The notes below the pieces were generated by a model. The model was not told the origin of the DNA. It worked only from the letters and a program-made list of their open reading frames with translations, and did no database searches. Shown here one piece after another: positions 21,931 to 33,142 of a stretch of 64,000 nucleotides of DNA; the first letter of the stretch is position 1; each line of letters starts with the position of its first letter. A program made the position numbers and the translations under genes. The stretch is from the NCBI RefSeq assembly GCF_000471905.2, contig NW_006499436.1:7577595-7641594 (forward strand), written 5' to 3'. This DNA comes from Amborella trichopoda (taxonomy: Eukaryota > Streptophyta > Magnoliopsida > Amborellales > Amborellaceae).

Positions 21931-22896
21931 TAGGGCTTGTTTGATAACCTGAAGTGTCTTCCTGGAAGTTGAGAACTTCCAAGTTTTGTGTTTGATAAAA
22001 AAATTGAACTTCAAAGAGAACTTCAAGGAATTGTTCCATGTTCCAATATTGCTTTAAAACAAAAGTTCCAACCCCAGGGTTGGAACTCAAACTTGGAACT
22101 TTGATTTGTTAACCCCCGCCCAATAAACCTAGCTCCATTTCGCAGACTAGAGAAGCAAGTCCTCCGCCGCCATCTCTTTACAAAGGTTCGAGCTCTCTTC
22201 CGCCAGTTCTCAGAGCTCCCGGTTCGCAGATAGCCCTTCGTCCGGCATCTCTCACACGGGTTCAAGCTCTCTCTCCGCTGCGGTTCGCAAATAGCCCTCC
22301 GTTTGCCATCTCTCACAAGGTTTGGGCCCTCTCTTCATAATCTCTCAGAGCTCGTGGTTTGTAGATAGCCCTCCGTCTGCCATCTCTCACACAGGTTCTT
22401 TATGCAATGGTTTTGGTTTCCATTGATTATTGAAAATGGGGTTTTTCTTTGATTTTGAGATAGATTGTTTTGGCCTAGAGAAAGAGAGAGAGAATCGTTT
22501 GGCTTAGAGAGAGAGAATCGTTTGGGCTAGAGAGAGTTTTGTCCTTAAGAGAGAGAGATTGTTTTGGCCTTGAGAGAGAGAGAGATTCTTTTGGCCAAAG
22601 CCATGACGAGAGACTCTCTCTACAATCAATTAAGAGCACGTCCTTTATCAGGGTTTCTCTCTCTGAATTAACATCTTTCTTAGCTTTGAAGCCAAAGTCT
22701 CCTCTTTCAATGGTCTAGATTTATTTAGATGTTAAAGAGCATGCCTTTAAGGGGTTTTCTCTCATCTATTTATTTAGATGTTAAAAAAGGACCTGGTTTT
22801 TCTTGAAAAATTTGAACAGAGCACAAATTTGGGCTCTCCATTTTCTTGTTTTTGATGATTACCTTTATTTTTGTTGGATTTCTTTCGTTTCTTCAG
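21931..22896. repeat. Imperfect tandem repeats of 60-75 bp in a CT-rich tract
   Basis: The unit GGTTCGCAGATAGCCCTTCG, followed by a CCATCTCTCACAC block, appears near 22220, 22281 and 22356, with a degenerate unit near 22160. CT/GA-rich sequence follows (22480-22660). The left end (GGGCTTGTTTGATAACC, about 21937) resembles a DNA-transposon terminus, so this may be the inside of an element that picked up gene sequence. Confidence 0.45.
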
Positions 22897-22996
22897 AGAG
22901 CTCTCTCTCTGCCATTAAACAGGTCCAGAAAGAGCTCGAAAAATCCATTATTCCTGCCCTTTTTCGAGTCACCACCCTTCCACCTTCCATTAGCAG
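22897..22996 (+). other. Possible orphan exon (unrecognised)
   Basis: The segment is preceded by a pyrimidine tract ending TTCTTCAG and followed by AG|GTATGA, so it has exon-like borders. One frame reads AIKQVQKELEKSIIPALFRV then TTLPPSISR, a charged helix-like peptide that looks more protein-like than its surroundings. I do not recognise the family. No neighbouring exon was found, so it may be a captured gene fragment or chance. Confidence 0.25.
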
Positions 22997-23375
22997 GTAT
23001 GATTTTTTTTGTGTTTTTTTGTTTTTCTATATACCTATTTTTCTTGCTCAAAAAATTAGGGTTTATCTGTGCGAAGATCTTTTAAGATCTTGTAATATTG
23101 GTTGTTTTCGCGTTTTTTAGTGCTAAAAATGCTTGATTTGGTTTATCATATGTGGGAGAAATTCTAGGTTCCCCATATTATGGAATTATAGGATTTCCTT
23201 ATTTTTTTGCATTATTCTATTTTTCTATGTTTATTTGTGATTCATTTGATTATGTGGTTCCTTCTCGATGAATTTTGGCAAAAGCCCTAAATTTCATTGG
23301 ACTGGTGTTTGTTTGTATATATGGTTTCACTTCTGCTGGTGTTGATCTCTATATGATTTCCATGCGGTGTTCTTT

Positions 23376-23715
23376 ACTCTGAGCTCTGATCTATGTTTAC
23401 AGTTATTTTTAGATGAACCATATATTTTTTATTGAGCTCTAAATTTATTGATCTATGTGTTTGTTCTTCCTTTTTTCACTCTGAGCTCTTATCTCTGTTT
23501 ACAATTATTTTTAGATGGAACATATATTTTTTATTGAGCTCAGTTTAAATCTATTGATCTCTGTGTTTGTTCTTGGTTTTTTTACTCTGAGCTCTGATAT
23601 CTGTTTACAGTTATTTCTAGATGGAACATACTTTTTTTATGAGCTCTATTTAAATATATTAATTTCTGTGTTGTTCTTGTTTTTTTTTACTCTGAGCTAT
23701 GATCTTTGTGTGTTT
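23376..23715. repeat. Tandem repeat, about 105-bp unit, 3.3 copies
   Basis: ACTCTGAGCTCTGATCT-type unit starts lie at 23376, 23478, 23584 and 23689 (spacing 102, 106, 105). Each continues with TTTACAGTTATTTTTAGATG and a TTTTTTATTGAGCTC block. The array ends where copia sequence begins. Confidence 0.8.
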
Positions 23716-24082
23716 TATGTGACTTTGACTAGGCAAGCTGTCTAGATGCCCGTCGTTCTACTACTGGATATCTTCTCATATTAGGTAGCTCTCCATTATC
23801 CTAGAAGACGAAGAAACAACACATGGTCTCTCGCTCTTCTACTGCGGAAAAATATTGTGCCATGGCATGTGCAAGTTCTGAAATTACATGACTCTATTTT
23901 CTTCTTCGTAACTTAGCGGTCCATCATCTTCGACAAACCATCTCGTTTTGTGATAATCAAGCTGCTCTTTACATTTCCATGAACCCCGTATTTCATAAAT
24001 GCACGAAGCACATTGAAATAGATCGTCATTTTATCAGAGACAAGATTCAATCTGGCATAATACGAACATCTTATGTTCCAAC

Positions 24083-25645
24083 CATAGTTAGCAAATCGCC
24101 ATTTAAAACGCGATTTATTCAAAAAATTGGCATTTTGTTTAAAGTTGTGTTGTTTTGAAAACTTCGGCAAAAAATATGTCTTTTTTCTAAAAATGTATAA
24201 AACACGACTTTAACAAAAATGACTTATTATGGACCAAAAAAAACGTATCCCTTTCTTACCTGTAAATTGTTTCTTTGAAAGATATTTTTTTTTCTTGTTT
24301 TGTGTAGTGTTATTTTCATACTTACTAAAAAACATATTATTTTCTAAAAAAAAAATCTTAAAATAGAAGCTTAGAAAGAAACCATCCAGATTATTTGTTT
24401 GTAATTTGAAACTTGAAAGATGCAGTCTCATGATAATTTCACCTCACAAATTTAGAATAAAAATGCATGAAAGCCATTCAATCAAAAGTCCCCAATTTTT
24501 GGCTTGACAAAATTCCACCAAAAAATGGCAATATATATTAGGGCTCAAAGACATTACCCAATTAATACAAAAGCTTTTTTTTTAAAAAAAAAAGAAAAAA
24601 AGAAAAAAGATTCAGGCTCAATCTCCAAACCTAATCATTCATCTTCTTTGAGATTTTGTGTCTTTGCTTGCTGCTTCTCTCTCTCATCCAATCCCCATAC
24701 CTAATCCTGTTGTAAAGAGATTTTTCTACAACCAACTCTGTGAATGCTGACGGTTTCTGTGGCTCTGGGTGCCTCAAAATGAAGAGATTCTTCTAGGTTA
24801 GAAGCTAACGTTGAGCAGAAGCTTTGATAGATAAATAATTTGGGGTTTTATTCTTCTTGCTTTGGCAAATTATAGAGGAAAAGTTCGGACCGTCTTCCTT
24901 TTCTCTGTCTAAAACCAGAGTACCAAGTTCATTTTCTCTCTAAAACAAAGTAAAGAAGCAAACCGTTGAGTCTGAGATGGGCGTATTTTTATGCCACTGG
25001 AGAGAGAAAGAGTTAGAGGTAGAGAGAGAGAGTTCACACAGAGATAGAGGATAAGGGATGGATGTTATACCACGAGCAAGTTAGAGAGAGAGTGAGATTA
25101 GGATTATAGAAAGAAGATTTTAAAGAGAGAGAAAAAAATACGATCGAATTGACACTTAGTGTCGTTAGAGCAGATTTATGGAGAGCATATTTTAAAATGA
25201 AAATATTTAAAACATATTTTTTGGTTAGAAAGGGTTTGGTTTGACACTTGGTGTCTTTAATAATCATACTGTTCACACCTCATCAATTCATATAGTGGTG
25301 TTTTGGGTCACCCATCAACCCAAAGAAATCAATAGTTTGGCATGAAATTGTGCTTTGAATCATAGTTATTGAGGGAGGGTCAGCAGACCATATTTAAAAC
25401 ACTTAATGAGAAAACATTTGTGTATTTTTTTTGTGTACTTAAGCAGGTGTGATATTAAACTATCTGATTTTTTACTCTGATTTTTTTAGCCTAGTTCGAT
25501 ATATTCGTGATATCTTTACATGAAGTATTTTTGCCGATCTGTACTTTTTATTTGATTTTTCCATCCGACTTTTTAAAATAAAAGTGATTTGTTTTCAATT
25601 TTTTGTTGAGCCGATTTATTGATAGTCATCGACTTGCTAACTTTG
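24083..25645. mobile_element. Non-autonomous hAT-type element (1563 bp) with perfect 8-bp target duplication
   Basis: The flanking duplication GTTCCAAC is at 24075-24082 and 25646-25653. The terminal inverted repeats are CATAGTTAGCAAATCGCC and, inverted from the right, CAAAGTTAGCAAGTCG. An 8-bp duplication with C(A/T)-starting short TIRs is diagnostic of hAT elements. The interior has no transposase and is AT-rich, with GA-rich sequence near 25010-25130. Removing it restores the copia frame across the junction. Confidence 0.85.
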
Positions 25646-25758
25646 GTTCCAACTTGCTGACACCCACCAACTTGCTGACATTATCACCAAAACCTTGGGC
25701 AAAGAACAATTTCTATCACTGGTAAGTTAAGGCTTCCCTACTCCAACTTGAGGGGGAG

Positions 25759-25943
25759 TGTTAGCTGGCTTCCCAACTCATGTTTGTCCTTTTAAAAGGT
25801 TTTCTTGTTCTAAGATGTGTATAACCATATCTTGCTAGCACTTGTGTACAATCCTCAAAATCAAGGGATTATGATAGTGTATTCCATGTATATATCCACC
25901 CTCTCGGAATAATGAAAATACATAGTTATCCCAAATCTTAACA
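25759..25943 (+). mobile_element. Copia 3' LTR (185 bp)
   Basis: It starts TGTTAGCTGG after the polypurine tract and ends AAATCTTAACA. TG..CA ends with TGTTA/TAACA inverted termini mark the borders. Confidence 0.75.
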
Positions 25944-26149
25944 AAAGTGGGGACATGTGGGTTAGAGATTATTATGAGAAAGGCAGAATAAAAACTAGAT
26001 CTGGAGGCAAACTTCGTTGCCCGGCAAAGCTAGCTTATGGGAACCTGTCTGGGTTTGCAGTTCCTAGATTGTAAATGTATTATCCCAATGACGCATCTAT
26101 CCGTTGATCCTTATCCCAAACGGGTGGAGGTTGCATTTGTTAGATAGTA

Positions 26150-27260
26150 AATGTATTATCCAGATGCCACGCCTGCTCGACCCATACCCGTATCCGAGTT
26201 AGTATATGTGGATCCGGATACCCATACACATACCCGTAATGCTGAACCGGGACCCGGACATGTACTATCTAGGGGGTTTGGAAATGGTTTTTCAATGAGG
26301 GGTTTTATACTTTTGCTTTTATAGATCTCAACCCAATGATTTTTTTCTATTTCCATCAATGTGAGACTAACCAATCTTTTTAAGATAAAAAATTCAAAAA
26401 CTCTCTCTCTCTCTAGATTTTTTTAGGTGCTTTCAAAATCTTTCGCTCTCGTTAGGCTTTATCTTGGGCTTTATGCCTTAATCGTGGGAAACTTTGGGTT
26501 GTGTGAAGGGAGGACGGATTGGTCGGTGTTTCCTAGAGAGAGGGACTGAGAGAGATAAAGAGGGAGAGCTAGGATATGGGGCCGGACATTAGAGAATGCA
26601 GGGAGAGAAGAGAGAGAGAGGAGAGTGACTTTATACGTTATGTCCCCAGGTTTTAATGCTTTATGGCTTTATGAAACTTTGGGTCAACTGCAGAGATGGT
26701 GGCTTGATAGGTTTTTTTTAGAAAAAAAGATTGAGAGAGTGCAAGAGAGAGAGAATATAGTAGGGCCGGATGTCAGGGGGAGAAAAGTGAGAGAGAGTAG
26801 AGTGGGTTAAACATGTATAAAGTAGAGAGAGAGGGGTGAATTATTTGGTTTTAATAGACTGAGAAAAAAAAAATAGAGGAGATGAAGAAAAAGATGAGAG
26901 AGAAGTTAAATTGAAGAAGAAAGGATAAATGATTAATCTCACATCGAAGGGGTGCATAAAATTGTCGGGGTGAAAGCTCTATAAAAGTGGTGGGAGAACT
27001 TAGAGTTAGTTAAAAAAATTAAATTAATAAAATAATAAAATTAAAGTTAACTATATGTAATAAATATGAGTCTGGATACCCGTTGGCTCGGGTATAACCG
27101 TACCAATACCTGAAAATTTTCGAGTATCCATTTTTGGACCCGGACACTACCAACAGGTCCAAATTTGGACCCACACCCAGACCCCTTTCGGGTATACCTG
27201 CCAGGTCTCGGGTCGTGTACGGGTCCATTGCCAGCCTTGCCAGCCCTATGATCGGGTGCC
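26150..27260. mobile_element. Element with GGGTCCGG/CCGGACCC-rich ends (family K copy 1, approximate)
   Basis: The left arm (ACCCATACCCG, GAACCGGGACCCGG) and right arm (TTTGGACCCGGACAC, GGGTCCATTGCCAG) resemble the smaller, well-bounded element at 60970-61527. The interior holds GA microsatellites and an internal duplication of roughly 200 bp (GGGCCGGACATTAGAG near 26580 against GGGCCGGATGTCAGGG near 26762). Ends and target duplication were not resolved. Confidence 0.45.
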
Positions 27261-28026
27261 CAAAAAAACAAAAAAATAATCCTCTTCTAGTGTTAGTAGT
27301 ACCGCACAGGTTGGGTATTTCTAGAAAAAGAAAATTTAAGTTGGCTCGGGGTAGTCTGTATAATATTTGAAAACATACTCCCCGTCTTGTAATAAACCAG
27401 ACGAAAAGTTGTCTGTACATAATTTCCTCAAAATATTCACTAACTTATGGGCGACTTGTCTTTCTAGAACAACAACTATTTCACGCTGTCTTTACAAAAT
27501 TAACATGTACTGTTTCACGCTCTCTCTCTAAAATTAACACAGACTTTATACGAGGATGCAACATTAAACCATGAAACTAAGGTGCACCTCAAAAATATAT
27601 ATATGTCAAGGCAAAATTTGGTGACTTATATATTTGGAAATAATACTCCTAGTTGGCTTTCACCCACGGGAGTAAACAGACAATATGCTTCCTCAAGAGC
27701 ATAAAATCTTTTGCCTTTTGTTATTGGGTGTGGTACGTATAGAGGCTCTAAACAATCAAATTTGAACTTATGTAGTTTCAAAAATAGTGTGGATCGACAG
27801 ATCTATGAAAACTTGAAAATCTTGAAAAATGGACAGTCCAAAAATGCATTACAAACTATATTATTTCTAAAACTTGAAATCCATTTTTTTTTCTGATATC
27901 CATACATCTTGATGTCGAGATGATCAATTTGAGGAAATTTGAAGATCAAAACAACCTCTTCTAGTGAAATTTTTGTGGTAGGCTTCAATTTGATTATTTA
28001 GAGCCTTGGTTCTATATAAACGTTTT
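27261..28026. mobile_element. MITE debris: family G end and family B copy 2
   Basis: About 27655-27715 matches the right end of family G (GGGAGTAAACAGACAATAT). From 27728 to 28026 is family B copy 2: GAGGCTCTAAACAATCAAAT on the left, TTTGATTATTTAGAGCC on the right, with CATCTTGATGTCGAGATGAT inside. Possible target repeats (TTTTGTTAT / CTTAGTTAT) differ at two positions. Confidence 0.55.
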
Positions 28027-28089
28027 CCTTAGTTATTTGGACTAATCAGCTTACAACGTCTTTATAAATTCCGGGGTCCATAGGGAAAA

Positions 28090-28340
28090 ATGCTTAACAT
28101 GCAAATACAGGAATTCAGGCAGGCCGGCGGAGCAGTTGCAGTTGACTTAATTACCTTAATTGAGCATGCAATTCACGATGAACTTATCTTAAACTTTTGT
28201 TCACTTCAACTTCTCACTTCAAGAATAAACCAATGGTTATTAGGAGAGAGAGAGCTAATATTTGATAGGCCCCTAGAGGAAATAAGTTTATATTTTGCTC
28301 CTATGTTGATGCCCTCAGTCATAAGATCCTGATGGGATTG
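28090..28340. repeat. Dispersed repeat pair L, copy 1; no gene recognised
   Basis: CAGTTGCAGTTGACTTAATT through GAGCATGCAATTCACGATGA is repeated, diverged, at about 30445-30590. An 80-codon ORF spans it, but the second copy does not conserve its frame, so I treat it as repeat rather than gene. Confidence 0.45.
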
Positions 28341-28626
28341 TTGCATATGTATGTTACAGGTTGAATTTTAATATTTTTTCCACAAATCGATTTGAGATGT
28401 AATTTTGAGAGTGTACACTAGGGGACATAAAAAAAAGAATATAAAACAAATATTTTCTAAAATTTTAAATGATCAAACTACCCTAAAAATGATGGGGTAA
28501 TATCACCATTTTAATTTTTGAAAAATGTTTTTTTTAGAAAATTTTTATGGTTGTGTGATGATGTGAATTATATATGCCTAGAAATTTTATCATAAAATGA
28601 TGTGTAGAAAAAATTATTAAATTTAA

Positions 28627-29044
28627 GGGAAAATATCGTACAGATCCCTAATTCTCCATCTTACTTCACGGTAGATCATCCTTCTATTTTTCTTTCAAGC
28701 AGCATAAACCTCAAGTATTTCACCGTATCTCCTCATCTCTTCTCTCTCATGTTTATTCACTTTTGGCCACAAAAACTAGCCCCAACAAATTGTTTTATTT
28801 CATCTCAATCCAAAAGTCTTTTTAACCCTATTTTGCACTTTTTAAAAAAGCTTTTGGATTGAGATGGAATAAAATAATTTGTTACGGCCAGTTTTTGTAG
28901 CCAAAAGTGAATAAACGTGGGAGAGAAGAGATGAAGGGGTATGGTGAAATACTTGATGGTTTTTTTATGCTGCTTGAAAAAAAATAGAAAGATGGTCTAC
29001 TATGAAATAAGATGGGGAATTAGAGATATGTACGAAATTTTCCC
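28627..29044. mobile_element. MITE family E, 418-bp near-complete hairpin with perfect 9-bp target duplication
   Basis: TAAATTTAA flanks both sides (28618-28626, 29045-29053). Nearly the whole element folds back: the left arm GGGAAAATATCGTACAGATC pairs with the right-end inverse, and internal arms TTTTGGCCACAAAAACT and AGTTTTTGTAGCCAAAA also pair. A diverged partial copy is at about 47281-47545. Transcripts would form a long double-stranded stem. GGGAAA ends and 9-bp duplications fit Mutator-type MITEs. Confidence 0.8.
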
Positions 29045-29340
29045 TAAATTTAATCCAAAATGTGATAGTCGTGGGAATAAGCTAAATTGGTATTTATTTT
29101 ACTATTTTAGGTAACCATCCGTTCAAGATATGATAGTTGGGAGCATAAGCTAAATTGGTATCTATTTTACAATTTTAGGTACAACCTATTTGAACTTTTA
29201 TCCTATCAATAACTCTAGCCCTCCTTTCAAACTTTTATCCTATCAATAACTATAGCCCTCCTTTCAGTAGTAGTTTTTGTCAATCTCCCTCTCGTATTCT
29301 CCATGCTGATAGGATAATTGAGAGTGTGTTATTGTTTAAA

Positions 29341-29731
29341 GGAAAAAGTTTATATATGGTCGCAACCTTAAAATGTAGAATTACAGATGTACCTCAAAAA
29401 TCCATCGAAAAATGTTGTTTTAATGTTAAAAATCCTCTAATTAATCATCTCAACATCGAGATGCATGAATATAAAAGAAAAAAGATTTTGAGTGTCAAAA
29501 AAAATACATTTTACAACACATTATCTAGACCGTCCATTTTCAAGATTTTTATATGTTTATAGATCTACTTGATTCGAACCATTTTTGAAGTTTAAAATTT
29601 TCTAATTAGATATGAAAATAGATTTTGATAATCCTAAAAATTTTTTACACCCAAATTATATGTCATGATAAAATTTATAGGTGCACCTGATTTGGATTGT
29701 TTAAGGTTGCAACCTTATAGAAACCACACTT
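29341..29731. mobile_element. MITE family A, copy 2 (391 bp, perfect 9-bp target duplication)
   Basis: TTGTTTAAA flanks the element at 29332-29340 and 29732-29740. Inverted ends contain GGT(C/T)GCAACCTTA and the core ATCTCAACATCGAGATGCAT is inside. Orientation is opposite to copy 1 by internal sequence. Confidence 0.78.
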
Positions 29732-30117
29732 TTGTTTAAATGAATTGCTTTTTACAAATCAAATTGGTGTGTAATTTGATGCAGGTGCCTCTTCTCATTC
29801 TCATATTCTTGAAGAAAATAATTCAAAAAATAAAATGATTCGAATACCCGAGCATGTTTTTAAGGTGTTTTGGTCATTTTATTGTTTAAATTAGTTTTTC
29901 TTATCCTTTTTAGGTCTACCCAAAAGAGCCAGATGCACTTTCAAATTTTCAGCCTTCATTGATTTGTAAAAAATAATCAAATTAATTAATTAGTAAGCAA
30001 TCTCAACTATCCGATAAAGATTCAATGGCTTGGAGATATACCTAACAAACTGTAGAGAAGAGGTATTGTCGGTTTCCAAGAACTGCATTTTATCACACAT
30101 TTATTCTTTAGAGTTAT

Positions 30118-30436
30118 GTACTATACATTTACTCCCTCTGGTGACTAACTTGGGAAGTTTTTTATGAGAAATTTTGTGAAACACCCAACAAATTATATAA
30201 TTATATTTTACAAGGAAAGATTTTGAAACTCACATTTTTCTCACACTGATCGCACCCTTCCAAAATTGGATAGTTACTATTCAATTTTGAAGCATTATTT
30301 TCTTCAAGCCCATAGAAAATGTGATTTGAAAATATTTTTATTGAGTTTAACATAAGGAATGAAGAGGTTATATCTCCATGATTTAGGGCCTTAAAAATGC
30401 TCCTAGATTGGATTCCACTAGGAGTAAATGAACAGG
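30118..30436. mobile_element. MITE family G, copy 1
   Basis: The left end CATTTACTCCCTC mirrors the right end GGAGTAAATGAACAG. The interior shares GGATAGTTACTATYCA and TTGAAGCATTA with the copy at 34941-35256; a third copy is at 60489-60820. Confidence 0.55.
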
Positions 30437-30444
30437 AGCTCACT

Positions 30445-30610
30445 TTCTAATCAGCCTGTTCGAGCAGTTACAGTTCACTTTTTTACCTTATTTGAGCATG
30501 CAATTCCCGAATAACTTATCAGAAACTTTTATGCACTTCAATTTCTCACTACACCTTAATCCGTAGCAGAACACCTGAATCTGTAAGAACGAAAGAACAA
30601 AACCATGGTT
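30445..30610. repeat. Dispersed repeat pair L, copy 2
   Basis: CGAGCAGTTACAGTTCACTT through GAGCATGCAATTCCCGA aligns with 28100-28260. It directly abuts the family G MITE. Confidence 0.45.
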
Positions 30611-31039
30611 ATTTGGAGAGAGAGACGCTTCCTTGGGTGCCTGAAAATGAGTCATTTGTATCAATTGGGCTCGAATGGTTTAAACTTGTTTTCAGGTACT
30701 TTCTCCGTGGACTGGGTTTCTTTCATGGATGATTCAGAGTTGCAAGACCAAAATTCATCGTAAATCTATCGAACTAAACACAATAGACATAGAATTCTAA
30801 ATGTGTTGGCGTGATATTAATTAATTTTGTTTCTTTTCATGGATTTCAAGTATTAACAACAATTAAGCATTGTTTGGAGTACTATTCAATACTATAGAAA
30901 TTTCATCTATGATTCACTTGAGTGTGAGTATGGGTCACCCCATTCATCTCTGTGTTATTCATCTATCTGATTTGATAAGATAGGTACTTCTTAAAGAGTA
31001 ATTTGATTTTAGAAAACCTCTTTTGAAGTGTATTTGAAA

Positions 31040-31547
31040 GGGAAAATTATGGATACCCGCAAATAAACACTGTAGACATTCTACTCTTGATACTTTTAAT
31101 TTCATACTCTTAACCCTGTCATTGTTTTTTCCTGCTTTTACCCCAAGTTAGAAAGTAGTACCTTTAAAGCCTAAACTACCATTCTCTTCTCTTTTTTTTT
31201 CTCTACTTGCCCTCTCTCTCTTTCTCTCTCTATCTGCCCTCTCTCTATTCAACCCCTCTCTTTACCTGCCCTTTTTTTCTCTCTCCATTCGCCCTCTTTA
31301 TCTCTTTAGGAGAGATAGAAGGCCGTAGAGAGAGAGGGCAGGTAGAGAGAGAAAGTGAGTAGAGAAAGAGTGTGTATACATAGAGAGAGAGGAAATAGCT
31401 ATAGAAAATGGTATCTTCATTCCAAAAATTGACTTTTTGACGGTGGTAAAAACAAAAAAAAATATTGTTTAGGTTAAGAGTGTGATACTAAAAATATTGG
31501 GAGTAGAATGTTTACAAATTTTATTTTGAGTTATCCATAATTGTCCC
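31040..31547. mobile_element. MITE family I, copy 2 (508 bp, perfect 9-bp target duplication)
   Basis: TATTTGAAA flanks it at 31031-31039 and 31548-31556. The left end GGGAAAATTATGGATACC pairs with the right end, which inverts to GGGACAATTATGGATAAC. The arms meet in opposed CT- and GA-microsatellites (31190-31390). Related to 776-1475. Confidence 0.8.
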
Positions 31548-31556
31548 TATTTGAAA

Positions 31557-32317
31557 TTTTATCAAAATAATGATACATTGTTTGTATTTAACTATAGAAA
31601 ATTGATAAGATTTACATAATTTAAATCTTGGATATATTTAGACAAATTTGGCTTGATCGTTTTAGCAAAAATACCTCTTATTGGTTCACCAAGTATGTTT
31701 CAATCTATCTATGTATGTTCGTGAAATTTTGACTGACACAACCAAGAAATAAACAACAAGAAATACCTTGACTTATGCACACCTCAATTGTATTAATTAT
31801 AAGACTGGAATTGAAAAAAAAAATGAAAATTTAGGACTTGAGCCTAATATCACTGGAATTATAGACCATATGGTATTAGTTACATAAAACGTCCTCCTTT
31901 TTTGGATACAATACTTCCCATAGAATATTGTCCACTATGTCTGCACCGTCCATTCTTTATGATGAAAGGTAGAGATGAAACACTCCTACGTTTGATTGGA
32001 ACGTTTCATTTCAATAACCAATCTCAAGATGGAGGACGAATATGTAGTTCCCCTATGGTCATACGTGCCCATACTGTACCCTTGACAATCACAAATCATA
32101 AACATGCGGTACATGCAAGATCCGTTCCAAAATAGTGCGTACTCCAATTGATAAAAAAGACCCATTCACCTAAGAATAAAAATTAGGTATGTAGCCCAAA
32201 AGAAAAATCTATTAGCCCACGCCCAAATCCTATTGTAAAACTTTCAATTTTACTTTCTATTAAATTTCATTTTTTAAATAAATAAATTGGGATATCGTTT
32301 CCAATATTCCGTTTTGG
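31557..32317. other. Intergenic, nothing recognised
   Basis: AT-rich sequence without domains, repeats or splice structure. One 77-codon ORF at 31902-32135 has no recognisable feature. Confidence 0.5.
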
Positions 32318-32708
32318 AAAAAGTTTATATAAGGTTGCAACCTTAAAATGTAGAATTAAAGATGGACCTCAAAAATCCATTGGAAAATGTTGTTTTAGAG
32401 TTGAAAAACCATCTAATTGATCATCTCGACATCGAGATATATGAATATGAAAAGAAAAAAGATTTTGAATCCCAAAAATAGTACATCTTGCAACACATTA
32501 TTTAGATTGTCCATTTTCAACATTTTTGTATTTTTATAGATCTACTTGATTTTAACTATTTTTGAAGTTTAAAATTTTATAATTAAATATGAAAATAGAT
32601 TTTTAGATAATATTAATAATATTTTATACCAAAATTACATGATATGATAAAATTTGGGGGTGCACGTTAATTGGATTGTTTAAAATTGCAACCTTATGGA
32701 AACCACAC
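32318..32708. mobile_element. MITE family A, copy 3
   Basis: It begins GGAAAAAGTTTATATAAGG and ends ...TTGCAACCTTATGG-AAACCACACC, collinear with 29341-29731. Flanks TTCCGTTTTGG and CTCCGTTTGG look like a 9-bp target duplication with a one-base indel. Contains ATCTCGACATCGAGATATAT. Confidence 0.7.
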
Positions 32709-33142
32709 CCCTCCGTTTGGGCTAGATCAGCTTGGTTGCCTTCCAATAGGCTATAAGCGTGAACCTTATACTTCGTCCCCATTTAGTGCTCATGAATTTG
32801 AAGGAGTCCAAAATTCAAGCACGGCTTAAAAAAAAAAAAAAAATTATTGACTTGGATCGCCCATCTGGAAAACGGATGCAAATTGGTGGACCTATGATCT
32901 GGTAGAATAAATTGGCTGGGAACTGATTCCACCGATCCTTTTCCGGATCTACCTTTTAAAACCCATAAATCCAGTTTGACGTATCTATCGGCGAATAAAT
33001 GCAACTGAAGATTACAGTTCCTTAGAGTTCCTTGGCTTTCAATTACAAATAATTATGTACAGTACAACCATTGCTATCCAAAGTATAGAAACTTTCATCT
33101 AAACTGAGAGATAGAGTGTGATTAATCCAAAGTCCAAACCTG

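Larger units (their letters stand above)
23721..25943 (+). pseudogene. Copia retrotransposon 3' remnant (RNase H to 3' LTR), split by a hAT-type element
   Basis: The frame from 23721 reads C-L-D-A-RRSTTGYLL, then SRSSTAEKYCAMACASSEI, LRNLAVHHL, FCDNQAALYIS and HIEIDRHFIRDKI, typical of copia RNase H. Two tryptophan codons are now TAG stops. The frame is interrupted at 24083-25645 and resumes with QLADIITKTLGKEQFLSL. A polypurine tract (TGAGGGGGAG, about 25749) precedes a 3' LTR. Everything upstream of RNase H is missing. Confidence 0.85.

Noticed and set aside
31902..32135. 77-codon plus-strand ORF
   Set aside because: No domain and no codon bias; its length is not unusual by chance in 64 kb.
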